The notes under the pieces: generated by a model | Database searches by the model: none | The model's input: the letters and a program-made list of their open reading frames with translations, nothing else | Told to the model about the DNA's origin: nothing | Position numbers and translations under genes: made by a program | Shown here: positions 1-7,051 of the stretch, piece after piece | Numbering within the stretch: position 1 is the first letter of the stretch | Layout: each line of letters begins with the position of its first letter | Origin: CAZJHD01 sp964545855 | GTDB taxonomy: Bacteria > Planctomycetota > UBA1135 > JACQFD01 | Reading direction: 5' to 3' | Length of the DNA stretch: 16,769 nucleotides | Assembly (NCBI GenBank): GCA_964545855.1 | Contig: CAZJHD010000083.1 | Span: 1 to 16,769 of the forward strand

Positions 1-68
1 ATGGCGGCTCGACCTCGGGAGGATCTCCATCCCCTTCGCGCGCGCGTGAGCACGACGAGATCGAGCCC

Positions 69-1313
69 CTATCGAACGCTCCATCCAGTGACGAAATCGG
101 TGCCAGTATCGATCTCGTCAATCGCGTTCTCGATGGTCCTCGCCGCCGGCGCGACGGCCGCGCGCAGAGCCGCCACTTCGGCCGGATGCTCGAGCAACCG
201 CTGCACCTCCGCGCTCCAGGCCGCCGCGTCGCGGGCCGGAAGCACGCGGCCTGCGGAGCCGACGCGCTCGGGGAGTGCGCCCCGGTCTGAGACGAGCACT
301 GGAAGGCGGGCCGCGAAGGCCTCGTCGACGACGAGGCCGTAGCTCTCGGGGGCGCGGCTCGGGAACGCCGCGAGATCGCAGTCCGCGATCGCGAGAGCCA
401 CGTCGCGGAAGCTCCCGTAGGGACCGTGCGCAACGATGTGCACTCGGGGCGCGAGGGCGCGGAGGCGTTCGACGAAGCCCGGGGCGAGCTCCCGCCCCCA
501 GAGGCTCCACGAGACGCGCGAGGGATCCCCGAGCCGCTCCAGCGCGAAGGCGAGATCCTCGAGTCCCTTCTCGGGGACGAGGTTCCCGAAGGTCGCGAGG
601 CGGAGCTTCCCCGGCTCGGTGGCCGCCGGGCGCGGGGGCGGCACGGGGATCTCCGGATCGAGGAGGCCGTGGGGAACGATGCGCAAGTCGAGCCGCAGGT
701 TCGGGAAGCAGGCGGCGAGCGCCTCGGCGTGAGCGCGCGAGGGAACGATGCGCACGCTCGCGGCGGCGAGCTCCGCGCGCGCCGCGTCCGTGAAGGAGCG
801 GACCCAATCGCGGAGCGCGGGCTCGTCCCAGGGGAGATCCTGCTCGATGCAGGGCGCGCAGGCGCGCCGGTCGTCGCCGACGGGACACTGCAGCCCGGGC
901 GGAGGGATCCGGAAGAAGCGCGGGCACGTGATCCAGAGATCGTGGAGGAACATCAGGGTGCGCGCCCCGCGCCGCCGCGCCGCGCGCACGAGATCGAGGG
1001 AGAGCGTCGCGCCGTGGTGCCACTCGACGACGTCCGGGCGCAGGCCGTCGAGGAGGCGGACGAACTCCGCGAGCGCCCCCGGCCGCAGGAACACCTCTCC
1101 CGTCTCCCGTTCGCCACGAACGACCTTGTGGATCGCGAGGCGCTCCTCGCCACGCGACTCGACGTGTCCCTCGCCCTCGAAGCGCTCCGTCCCGGCGAGC
1201 ATCACGACTTCCTCGCCGCGCCGCAGCCGTGCGGCGACCATCGCTTGGACGACGCGCTCGGTTCCACCGAGGAAGTCGGAGGGATCGTGGGGCGAGACGA
1301 CGAGACGCTTCAC
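69..1313 (-). CDS. Glycosyltransferase family 4 (GT-B fold)
   Basis: Predicted cytoplasmic GT-B enzyme of 414 residues that would transfer a sugar from a nucleotide-sugar donor to a lipid-linked glycan. The N-terminal half has the GGTERVV acceptor-side loop (about 16-22). It also has a cysteine cluster (C130, C143, C152, C155) after HDLWITC, a pattern common in one group of GT4 enzymes and possibly metal binding. The C-terminal half has the GNLVPEKG donor-domain strand/loop (243-250) and an EX7E motif, E323 to E331, in ESYGLVVDE. The GTG start at 1313 is chosen because it overlaps the PIG-L stop as GTGA and begins VKRLVVSPHD, a normal first strand. The open frame runs further upstream, but that part is out-of-frame PIG-L sequence. 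It is the last complete gene of the minus-strand polysaccharide operon. Sugar specificity cannot be read. Confidence 0.9.
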   Translation of the reverse strand: MKRLVVSPHDPSDFLGGTERVVQAMVAARLRRGEEVVMLAGTERFEGEGHVESRGEERLAIHKVVRGERETGEVFLRPGALAEFVRLLDGLRPDVVEWHHGATLSLDLVRAARRRGARTLMFLHDLWITCPRFFRIPPPGLQCPVGDDRRACAPCIEQDLPWDEPALRDWVRSFTDAARAELAAASVRIVPSRAHAEALAACFPNLRLDLRIVPHGLLDPEIPVPPPRPAATEPGKLRLATFGNLVPEKGLEDLAFALERLGDPSRVSWSLWGRELAPGFVERLRALAPRVHIVAHGPYGSFRDVALAIADCDLAAFPSRAPESYGLVVDEAFAARLPVLVSDRGALPERVGSAGRVLPARDAAAWSAEVQRLLEHPAEVAALRAAVAPAARTIENAIDEIDTGTDFVTGWSVR

Positions 1314-2032
1314 GATCCGAACCGTCGCGTCACGAACCCCTCGGCGTAGCGGCCTCCCTTGGCGAGGAACAGCGCCCGCGCCGCGTTGATGCCCATCACG
1401 AAATGATCGAAGGAGGTGAACGCGAGCTGCGAGGCGAAGCACCGCATGGCGCGGAGCTTCTGCTCGGCGACGGCGCTCACGTCGACGACCACGTCGACGG
1501 GGGGCGAGCCCCAGACTTCGTATCCGTAGAGGGTCCCGCGCCAGCCGATCGCATCGAGCGCGCGGTGCGCGATCTCCGCCACCGCCGCGTGATCGGAGTG
1601 GGAGTCCATCGGGCACGGCGCGTAGACGACGTCCGGCGGATCCGCGCGGAGCCAGTCGGCCACGCGCGGCGTGATCTCCGCGAGGGCCTCCTCGGTGATC
1701 ACGCAGTTGTCGGGGTAGTCCCAGAACGTCAGCGCGACGCCGCCGAGGACCTCCGCCGCCGCGCGCGACTCGGCGCGGCGGAGCGCCACGTACTCCGCGA
1801 GTGCGAGGCGTCCCTCCACGTTGCCCGCGCGGCCGTCGGACAGGACGAGCGCCCGCACGGGATCGCCGGCGCGGCGATGGAGCGCCACGCAGCCGCCGGG
1901 ACCGACCACCTCGTCATCCGCGTGGGGCGCGAGCACGGCCACGCGGCCGCGGGGCGGGCCGGCGAGCGCACGCGGCGTCGGCAGCTGCGCCGGGAACGAA
2001 TCGGGCACCATCGATCGGGCGGCGTCCGTCAC
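1310..2032 (-). CDS. PIG-L family N-acetyl-sugar deacetylase
   Basis: Predicted zinc-dependent de-N-acetylase of 240 residues. The family removes acetyl groups from N-acetylglucosamine-type sugars. The zinc motif appears as HADDE (37-41, family AHPDDE) and the second histidine motif as HSDH (145-148). The first strand is VAVLAP and the length is normal for the family. It sits between two glycosyltransferase genes with 4-base GTGA overlaps on both sides, so the likely substrate is the glycan or a lipid-linked precursor made by this operon. That is inference. The GTG at 2032 is preferred because it repeats the overlap pattern of the neighbouring junctions. An ATG seven codons downstream (2011) is a real alternative. 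A mycothiol- or bacillithiol-type deacetylase role is less likely in this context. Confidence 0.88.
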   Translation of the reverse strand: MTDAARSMVPDSFPAQLPTPRALAGPPRGRVAVLAPHADDEVVGPGGCVALHRRAGDPVRALVLSDGRAGNVEGRLALAEYVALRRAESRAAAEVLGGVALTFWDYPDNCVITEEALAEITPRVADWLRADPPDVVYAPCPMDSHSDHAAVAEIAHRALDAIGWRGTLYGYEVWGSPPVDVVVDVSAVAEQKLRAMRCFASQLAFTSFDHFVMGINAARALFLAKGGRYAEGFVTRRFGS

Positions 2033-3036
2033 GAGACGCGTCTCGTCGGATCGGCCATCTCGGAGACGACGCCCCGGCCCTCGGGGTCGCGCCGCAGCGC
2101 GGTCGCGAGAGCCTCGCGCACCCCGTTCACGCGCGCGTCGAGGTCGGACGACGGGCCCATGCTGCTCCGCAGCTTCTCCTTCTCCTCGCGCGCACGCCAG
2201 CGCGTCACCAGCCGGAGGAGCGCGTGGCCGATCGCGCCGTGGTGGATCCGGTAGTAGGCGATCTTGTTCCGGAAGTACTCGGCGCCGAAGGCGGGGTACT
2301 TCGACGTCGACGCGCCGCCGTGATGCACGACGTTGGCGTCCGCGAGGTAGCGGATGCGCCAGCCCCTCCTCCAGAGGCGCCGGCAGAGATCCACGTCGTT
2401 GAAGAAGAGGAAGAGCTCCTCGTCGAGCAGGCCCACGTCGTCGAGGGCCTCGCGACGGAGACAGAGGGCGGCCCCCGGCGGCTGCTCCACGTCGCGCGAC
2501 TCCAGGTGGTCGAACTCTCGGTAGAAGTGGCGGCGCACGATGGGATTCTCGGGCCACCACCGGCCCGGCTTCGCGTCGTGGAGCAGCGCCGTCGCGAGCG
2601 ACGGGAAGCGCATGCAGGCCGGCTGGATCGACCCGTCGGGATTCCAGAGGCGCGCGCCGACGGCCCCGTAGCGGGGGTGCGCGTCGAGGAAGCGCACGAG
2701 GGCGCGGAGCGCCCGCGGCGCGAGCTCCGTGTCCGAGTTGAGCAGGAGGACATGACGGCCGCGCGCGAGCCGGATCCCCTGGTTGTTGCCCCGCGCGTAG
2801 CCCTCGTTCCGTCCGTTCACGAGGAGGCGGATCCCCGGGAATCGCGCGCTCGCGATCTCGGCGCTCCCGTCGGAGGAAGCGTTGTCGACGACGATCGTCT
2901 CCCGCGTGGGCGGCGTGTCCGAGGCGGCGACGGTCTCGAGGCAGCGGAGCAGGAGATCCTTCGTGTTCCACGACAGGATCACGACCGAGACGTCGGGCCG
3001 CGCGCCCTCGGGGCCCGCTTCGATCGCGCGGGTCAC
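2029..3036 (-). CDS. Glycosyltransferase family 2, rhamnosyltransferase-like
   Basis: Predicted GT-A inverting glycosyltransferase of 335 residues with no transmembrane segment. Visible motifs in order: DVSVVILSWN (15-24, first strand), VVDNASSDGS (49-58, nucleotide binding), LLLNSDTEL (97-105, the DXD-like metal site) and FNDVDLCRRLWRRGW (212-226, the catalytic-base region of WbbL-like enzymes). The nearby HH pair at 238-239 is also typical. This arrangement resembles dTDP-rhamnosyl transferases of O-antigen and cell-wall synthesis, but the donor is not proven. The GTG start at 3036 overlaps the upstream glycosyltransferase stop as GTGA. No Shine-Dalgarno is visible there, so translation is probably coupled. 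About 45 C-terminal residues rich in Arg and Glu are unassigned. Confidence 0.9.
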   Translation of the reverse strand: MTRAIEAGPEGARPDVSVVILSWNTKDLLLRCLETVAASDTPPTRETIVVDNASSDGSAEIASARFPGIRLLVNGRNEGYARGNNQGIRLARGRHVLLLNSDTELAPRALRALVRFLDAHPRYGAVGARLWNPDGSIQPACMRFPSLATALLHDAKPGRWWPENPIVRRHFYREFDHLESRDVEQPPGAALCLRREALDDVGLLDEELFLFFNDVDLCRRLWRRGWRIRYLADANVVHHGGASTSKYPAFGAEYFRNKIAYYRIHHGAIGHALLRLVTRWRAREEKEKLRSSMGPSSDLDARVNGVREALATALRRDPEGRGVVSEMADPTRRVS

Positions 3037-4229
3037 GGGCTCGGCGCCGGACGCATGCGCGTGGCGAAGCTCCAGGTCCCGAGCACCGAGAAGTCCTCCG
3101 TGTCGAGGGCGCGCACGAAGACCGTGACGCCGCTGAAGAACACGCGCCAGGCCTGCGGCGGGAACGTCCATCGATCGCCGCTCGCGTAGGCCGTCGCCGA
3201 GAGATAGAAGCCCGAGTCGAGGGCGATCTCCACCATGGCCTCGGGCACGCTCCGCGCGAAGCGGAGCGTCGGCGCGGAGTCGATCGTCCCCAGATCCTCG
3301 CAGGGCGTCGCGGGTCTGCCGGCGCGCCGTCCGTGCCGCGGGATCTCGGTCTCGATCCTCCGGACGAGACTCTCTCCGAGCGGGCCATACCATTTGCGGA
3401 AGTAGCGGTAGTGGCCGACGCGCCAGCGGTCCATCGGCGAGTCGTGCTTCGGCGCCGTGGAGACGGAGCGCGAGACGTAGTGCGTGACCGAGGCTCCCGG
3501 CACGTAGAGCACGCGCCGTCCCGCCGTCGTGTAGCGCCGGCAGAGATCGCTGTCCTCGTAGTAGAGGGGAAAGCGCTCGTCGAAGAGTCCGAGCGCCTCC
3601 ACGTCGGAGCGCCGGAACAGCATGCTCGCCCCGGAGAGCATGCCCACGTCGGAGGGCTCCACCGACCCGTTCATCCGGTGCGTCTCCCGTGCCCTCTGGA
3701 TCGAGTAGTCGAGCGAGCGCTTCTGCGAGAAGCGTCCGCGGAACTTCGCCACCTCGTCCTCCAGCGTCGGGAGCGGATTGATCGGGAGGAAGATCTGCCG
3801 CTCCTCGTCGAGGTATCCCCGAGGCCCGACGGTTCCCGCCCGCGGATCGGCGAGCAGGACGTGGAGCATCTCCTCGATGCAGCCCTCCGTGTAGAGGAGG
3901 TCGGGGTTGGAGACGAGGACGATGGGCGCCGTCGTGAGCGCGAGGGCCCGGTTCATGCCGCCGGAGTAGCCGTCGTTGCGATCGCTCCAGACGATCGTCG
4001 CGCCGTGCTCGTCGCGCAGCCTCTCGAGCCAGGGCCGGTCGCTCGCGCGCAGCGGCGAGTCGTTGTCGACGACGACGAGCTCCACGTCGAGGGGCGCTCC
4101 GTCGATGCGCTGCGCCCAGAGGGAGCAGGCCGCCCGGAACATGTACTCGCCCGTGTTGTAGTTGACGAAGAGCGCCGCGACGCGCGGACCGACGCCCCGC
4201 TCGAATCCGCGACGCCTCTCCGCCCCCAC
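3033..4229 (-). CDS. Glycosyltransferase family 2 with C-terminal beta-rich extension
   Basis: Predicted GT-A glycosyltransferase of 398 residues. Motifs: VAALFVNYNT (17-26), VVVDNDSP (52-59), SDRNDGYSGGMNRAL (82-96), VSNPDLLY (106-113, DXD-like site with NPD) and YYEDSDLCRR (223-232). The ED of the last motif probably supplies the catalytic base. The catalytic part ends near residue 300. Residues about 315-391 form a separate strand-rich segment that I cannot assign to a family. The start is GTG at 4229 because GAGGA lies five bases upstream. A TTG at 4241 overlapping the ATPase stop is possible but lacks a ribosome site. The gene is eight bases from wzt and overlaps the next glycosyltransferase by four. 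It is probably a surface-glycan chain-elongating enzyme. Confidence 0.88.
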   Translation of the reverse strand: MGAERRRGFERGVGPRVAALFVNYNTGEYMFRAACSLWAQRIDGAPLDVELVVVDNDSPLRASDRPWLERLRDEHGATIVWSDRNDGYSGGMNRALALTTAPIVLVSNPDLLYTEGCIEEMLHVLLADPRAGTVGPRGYLDEERQIFLPINPLPTLEDEVAKFRGRFSQKRSLDYSIQRARETHRMNGSVEPSDVGMLSGASMLFRRSDVEALGLFDERFPLYYEDSDLCRRYTTAGRRVLYVPGASVTHYVSRSVSTAPKHDSPMDRWRVGHYRYFRKWYGPLGESLVRRIETEIPRHGRRAGRPATPCEDLGTIDSAPTLRFARSVPEAMVEIALDSGFYLSATAYASGDRWTFPPQAWRVFFSGVTVFVRALDTEDFSVLGTWSFATRMRPAPSP

Positions 4230-4234
4230 CGCCG

Positions 4235-4239
4235 TCCTC
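4235..4239 (-). promoter_or_regulatory. Shine-Dalgarno site deciding the GT2 start
   Basis: GAGGA on the minus strand, five bases before GTG 4229 and lying across the last base of the wzt stop. It favours GTG 4229 over TTG 4241 as the start. Confidence 0.55.
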
Positions 4240-5509
4240 AAGCGCTCGCCCCCGCCGGTCGCGCGATCCCCGCCGGCTGTCCCGGAGGCATGCGGCCCTC
4301 CTCGATGATCCATTCGTGGTCCTGGAGGACGAGGCCGATGTCCTTGGTGCGATTGCGGACGTTCAGGTTCGCGGGCGCCGCCACCGTGTCGAAGCGGTGC
4401 ACGCCGGGCTCGTCGAGGCAGACGGCGAAGACCGTGAAGGAGCCCGACAGCAGGATCAGGCGAGGCACGCGGTAGGTGACGCAGCCGCTCGCGCCGGGCA
4501 CCTCGAGCTTGCGGAAGTCGGTCGTGTCGGCCGTCACGAGCGTCGCGTCGCTGCGTTGGAATCCGACGCCGACGTGGATCTTCGTGCGTTCCGGATCGGG
4601 GTTGCGATACCAGACGCGCACGTCGAGCGCATCGCCCGGCTGCACGTCGTAGTGCTCCTCCTCCGTCCCCATGCGGTAGACGCGCACGCCCTCGATGCTC
4701 GGCATCTCCTCGCGCTTCGGCGCGTGGGCGTACCAGTCGCCGGGGCTCGCCTGCTCCCGGTCGAGCGACTTGGAGAACGTCGCGTACTCGTTCGTGACCG
4801 TCACCGAGTCGGCGACGAGCCGCACGCGCCCCTTGTCGAGCCAGACCGCTTCGTCGCAGAGCTGGCGCACGTCGTAGAGCGAGTGGGAGCAGAACAGGAT
4901 GGTCTTCCCGCGCCGCCGGAAGTCGTAGACCTTGTCGGCGCACTTCTTCGCGAAGTGCATGTCCCCCACGGCGAAGACCTCGTCGATGATGAGCACCTCG
5001 GGGTCGAGGTGCACGGCGACGCTGAACCCGAGGCGCATCGCCATGCCGCTCGAGTAGGTGCGGATCGGCCGGTCGATGAACTCGCCCAGCTCCGAGAACT
5101 CGAGCATCTCCTGGAAGAGGCGATCGAGCTGTCGGCGCGTGTAGCCGAGGAGCGCGCCGTTCAAGTAGATGTTCTCGCGCCCCGAGAACTCCGGATGGAA
5201 GCCGGCGCCCAGCTCCAGGAGCGACGCCACGTGGCCCGCGATCCGGAAGCGTCCCGCCGTCGGCTCCGTCGTGCCCGCGAGGATCTTCAGCAGCGTCGAC
5301 TTGCCGGCGCCGTTCTGTCCGACGAGCCCGAAGGCCGTTCCCTTGCGCACACGGATGGAGACGTCCTGCAGCGCGTGGTAGTCGCGGTGGAGCTTCATGC
5401 TCCCGAAGGTGAGCGCCTCCGCGACGCGGCCGATCGGATTGCCGTAGAGGCGGTAGGCCTTCCCGAGCGCTTCCGTCTCGATCGCGTAGGTGGGGTCGCC
5501 GAAGGTCAT
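4238..5509 (-). CDS. wzt: Polysaccharide ABC exporter ATPase, Wzt type with C-terminal domain
   Basis: Nucleotide-binding subunit of an ABC-2 exporter that moves a lipid-linked polysaccharide across the inner membrane. It is 423 residues long. Walker A is GQNGAGKST (64-72), the signature is SSGMAMRL (153-160), Walker B is VLIIDE (172-177) and the switch histidine is in CSHS (207-210). The segment before Walker A (YGNPIGRVAEAL) is typical of O-antigen and teichoic-acid ATPases. Residues about 265-400 form a beta-rich region of the kind that binds the modified end of the glycan in long Wzt proteins, so export may depend on a terminal sugar or cap. The start is ATG, 13 bases after the permease stop, with no clear ribosome site. 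Family identity is firm; glycan recognition is inferred from known Wzt proteins. Confidence 0.95.
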   Translation of the reverse strand: MTFGDPTYAIETEALGKAYRLYGNPIGRVAEALTFGSMKLHRDYHALQDVSIRVRKGTAFGLVGQNGAGKSTLLKILAGTTEPTAGRFRIAGHVASLLELGAGFHPEFSGRENIYLNGALLGYTRRQLDRLFQEMLEFSELGEFIDRPIRTYSSGMAMRLGFSVAVHLDPEVLIIDEVFAVGDMHFAKKCADKVYDFRRRGKTILFCSHSLYDVRQLCDEAVWLDKGRVRLVADSVTVTNEYATFSKSLDREQASPGDWYAHAPKREEMPSIEGVRVYRMGTEEEHYDVQPGDALDVRVWYRNPDPERTKIHVGVGFQRSDATLVTADTTDFRKLEVPGASGCVTYRVPRLILLSGSFTVFAVCLDEPGVHRFDTVAAPANLNVRNRTKDIGLVLQDHEWIIEEGRMPPGQPAGIARPAGASA

Positions 5510-5522
5510 CGGGTGCGCCCGC

Positions 5523-6500
5523 TCAGAGCTCGTCGGCGAACTTCGGCTTCGAGAGGAGGAAGACCGCGGTCCCGATCACGAAGAGGCCGAGGCCCGAGAG
5601 CACCACCACGAGGGAGTCCGCGAAGGGCCATTCGTACTGCGGGAAGCCCGCCGCGGCGTCGCGCTCGATGTACTCCGGCGCGCCCGGATTCACGAGGACC
5701 TTCCGGTACGCCTCGAGCAGGTAGTACATCGGATTCCAGGTCATCACCCAGAGGTACTTCTCCATCCCGGGGATCAGGTCTCTCTGCCAGAAGACCGGCG
5801 TCAGGAACTGCCAGAAGGTCATCGCGATGCCGAGGATCTGGCCCGTGTCGCGGAGGAAGACGTTCGCCGCCGCGAAGAAGAGGCCGAGACCGAGGGAGAA
5901 GACCACCTGCGCCGCGAAGACGGCAGGTAGGGCGAGGAGCCGCCAGCCGATCGGGTTCCATCCGAGGAACGGCACGAGGACGACGTAGGCCACGAGCGCG
6001 ACGGCCTGGATCGTCACGGACGCCAGCACGATGTTCAGCGGGAGGATCTCGCTCGGGAACGAGATCTTCTTGATGAGATTGCTGTTCTCGAGGATGACGT
6101 TCGAGCAGCGGATCACCGACTCGGCGAAGCCGCTCCAAGCGATCACGCCGACGAACAGGTAGACGGTGAAGAACTTCTTCTGCTGCTCGTTGTCGAGGCC
6201 GGAGCGGGCGAACTTGGCGCCCAGCAGCTCGGCGAAGACGAAGTAGTAGACGAGGAAGAGGACGAGCGGCAGGACGAAGGGCCACGCGAATCCGAGCACG
6301 GTGCCGCGGAAGCGCGCGCGCAACTCGCGGCCGAAGAAGTTCCCGAGGATCTCGTGGTTCCGCCACACGGTCCGCGGATAGAGGACGATCCCCGCGAGGA
6401 CGCGGCCCGCCAGCACGCCCGCGCTCGGGTTCGCCTCGCGGACCAGATCCCCGGACGGAGCGAGCGCCGGCTTCTCGGATTCCCGTGCGGTCGCCGTCAC
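5523..6500 (-). CDS. wzm: Polysaccharide ABC exporter permease, Wzm type
   Basis: Membrane subunit of the exporter, 325 residues, ABC-2 family. Hydrophobic segments lie at about 68-92, 111-130, 152-180, 187-212, 219-238 and 295-316, giving six membrane spans. Family features are the amphipathic entry ELRARFRGTVLGFAWP (59-74), the IKKISFPSEILPL segment (143-155) joining spans 2 and 3, and WNPMYYLLEAYRKVL (255-269). About 45 hydrophilic residues precede the membrane part. The GTG start at 6500 overlaps the lipoprotein stop as GTGA. An internal start closer to the membrane part is conceivable, because the N-terminus up to residue 30 looks poorly structured. It pairs with the ATPase immediately downstream. 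Confidence 0.94.
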   Translation of the reverse strand: MTATARESEKPALAPSGDLVREANPSAGVLAGRVLAGIVLYPRTVWRNHEILGNFFGRELRARFRGTVLGFAWPFVLPLVLFLVYYFVFAELLGAKFARSGLDNEQQKKFFTVYLFVGVIAWSGFAESVIRCSNVILENSNLIKKISFPSEILPLNIVLASVTIQAVALVAYVVLVPFLGWNPIGWRLLALPAVFAAQVVFSLGLGLFFAAANVFLRDTGQILGIAMTFWQFLTPVFWQRDLIPGMEKYLWVMTWNPMYYLLEAYRKVLVNPGAPEYIERDAAAGFPQYEWPFADSLVVVLSGLGLFVIGTAVFLLSKPKFADEL

Positions 6501-7051
6501 GGGCTCTTCGGCTCCTGCGTCGCTGGCTCGAGCCCGTGGCGGCGGTAGAAGTCGTCCGAGGGCCTGAAGTCGGAGCCCACCTGCGCCTGCACCGTGAACG
6601 CGATGCGCTGCGCCGCCGCCACGTCGTCGGGCGCCGGCTCCCAGACGGCCTTCGCCGACTCCGAGGGCGAGGCCACCTCGTCGTTGCGCTCCTGCTCGAC
6701 GCGGACGCGGACCACGCGTGCGTGCCGGCCATCGGGAGTTCGCGCCCCCTCGGGCGCCGGCTCGATCTCGACGAAGGCGCGCTGCCGGAACCCCCCGGCC
6801 ACGCCCGGCCGCCGGAAGGTGAAGAGATCCTCCCGCCACCGGCTCTCGACGCGCCCCTTCGCGATGTCGCTGTGGGTGATCTGGAAGTCCGAGAGCACGA
6901 CGGCGCGATTGCACGCCTCCTGGAGGTTCTCCAGGTCCGCGGCGCTCACCCGCACCTCGACCCAGCGGGGCTCGGGCGCGCTCGAGCACGCGGCGGCGGC
7001 GAGCGAGACGAGGAGGAGGAGCGCGGAACGCAGGCGGAGGGACGTCGTCAC
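6497..7051 (-). CDS. Small predicted lipoprotein of unknown function
   Basis: 184 residues. The N-terminus has Arg residues, a hydrophobic run (ALLLLVSLAAAA) and Cys22 followed by SSAPEP, a probable signal peptidase II site with a loose lipobox (AAAC). The mature part has an alternating strand pattern: WVEVRVS (30-36), DFQITHSD (55-62), GRVESRW (66-72), RQRAFVEIEP (89-98) and ARVVRVRVEQERN (111-123), with a hydrophilic C-terminus. Many planctomycete lipoproteins of unknown role have a similar G-x-V-x-S-x-W then R-x-R-x-x-V-x-I-x-P rhythm, but I cannot name a family. The GTG start at 7051 has AAGAGG six bases upstream and overlaps the der stop; the permease start overlaps its own stop. Wedged between der and wzm, it may be an envelope factor for glycan export. 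That is inference. Confidence 0.8.
   Translation of the reverse strand: MTTSLRLRSALLLLVSLAAAACSSAPEPRWVEVRVSAADLENLQEACNRAVVLSDFQITHSDIAKGRVESRWREDLFTFRRPGVAGGFRQRAFVEIEPAPEGARTPDGRHARVVRVRVEQERNDEVASPSESAKAVWEPAPDDVAAAQRIAFTVQAQVGSDFRPSDDFYRRHGLEPATQEPKSP

Noticed and set aside
1..68. Possible start of another minus-strand gene (ATG at 30 or GTG at 53) after the GT4 gene
   Set aside because: Only 10-17 codons are visible, with no recognisable sequence, and neither start has a properly spaced ribosome site. The operon may well continue, but it cannot be shown.
1314..1616. N-terminal extension of the GT4 gene to 1616
   Set aside because: The extra 101 residues are out-of-frame PIG-L coding sequence; the GTG overlapping the PIG-L stop gives a normal GT4 N-terminus.
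4239..4241. TTG at 4241 as the start of the first GT2 gene
   Set aside because: It would make a neat TTGA overlap, but TTG is rarer and GTG 4229 has a GAGGA site five bases upstream.
1229..6073. Long plus-strand open frames opposite the polysaccharide genes, such as 1229-2254, 1801-3189, 3333-4475 and 4316-6073
   Set aside because: Their translations are low-complexity Arg/Ala/Gly-rich text with no motif, while the minus strand encodes recognisable enzymes throughout. Such shadow frames are expected in very GC-rich DNA.
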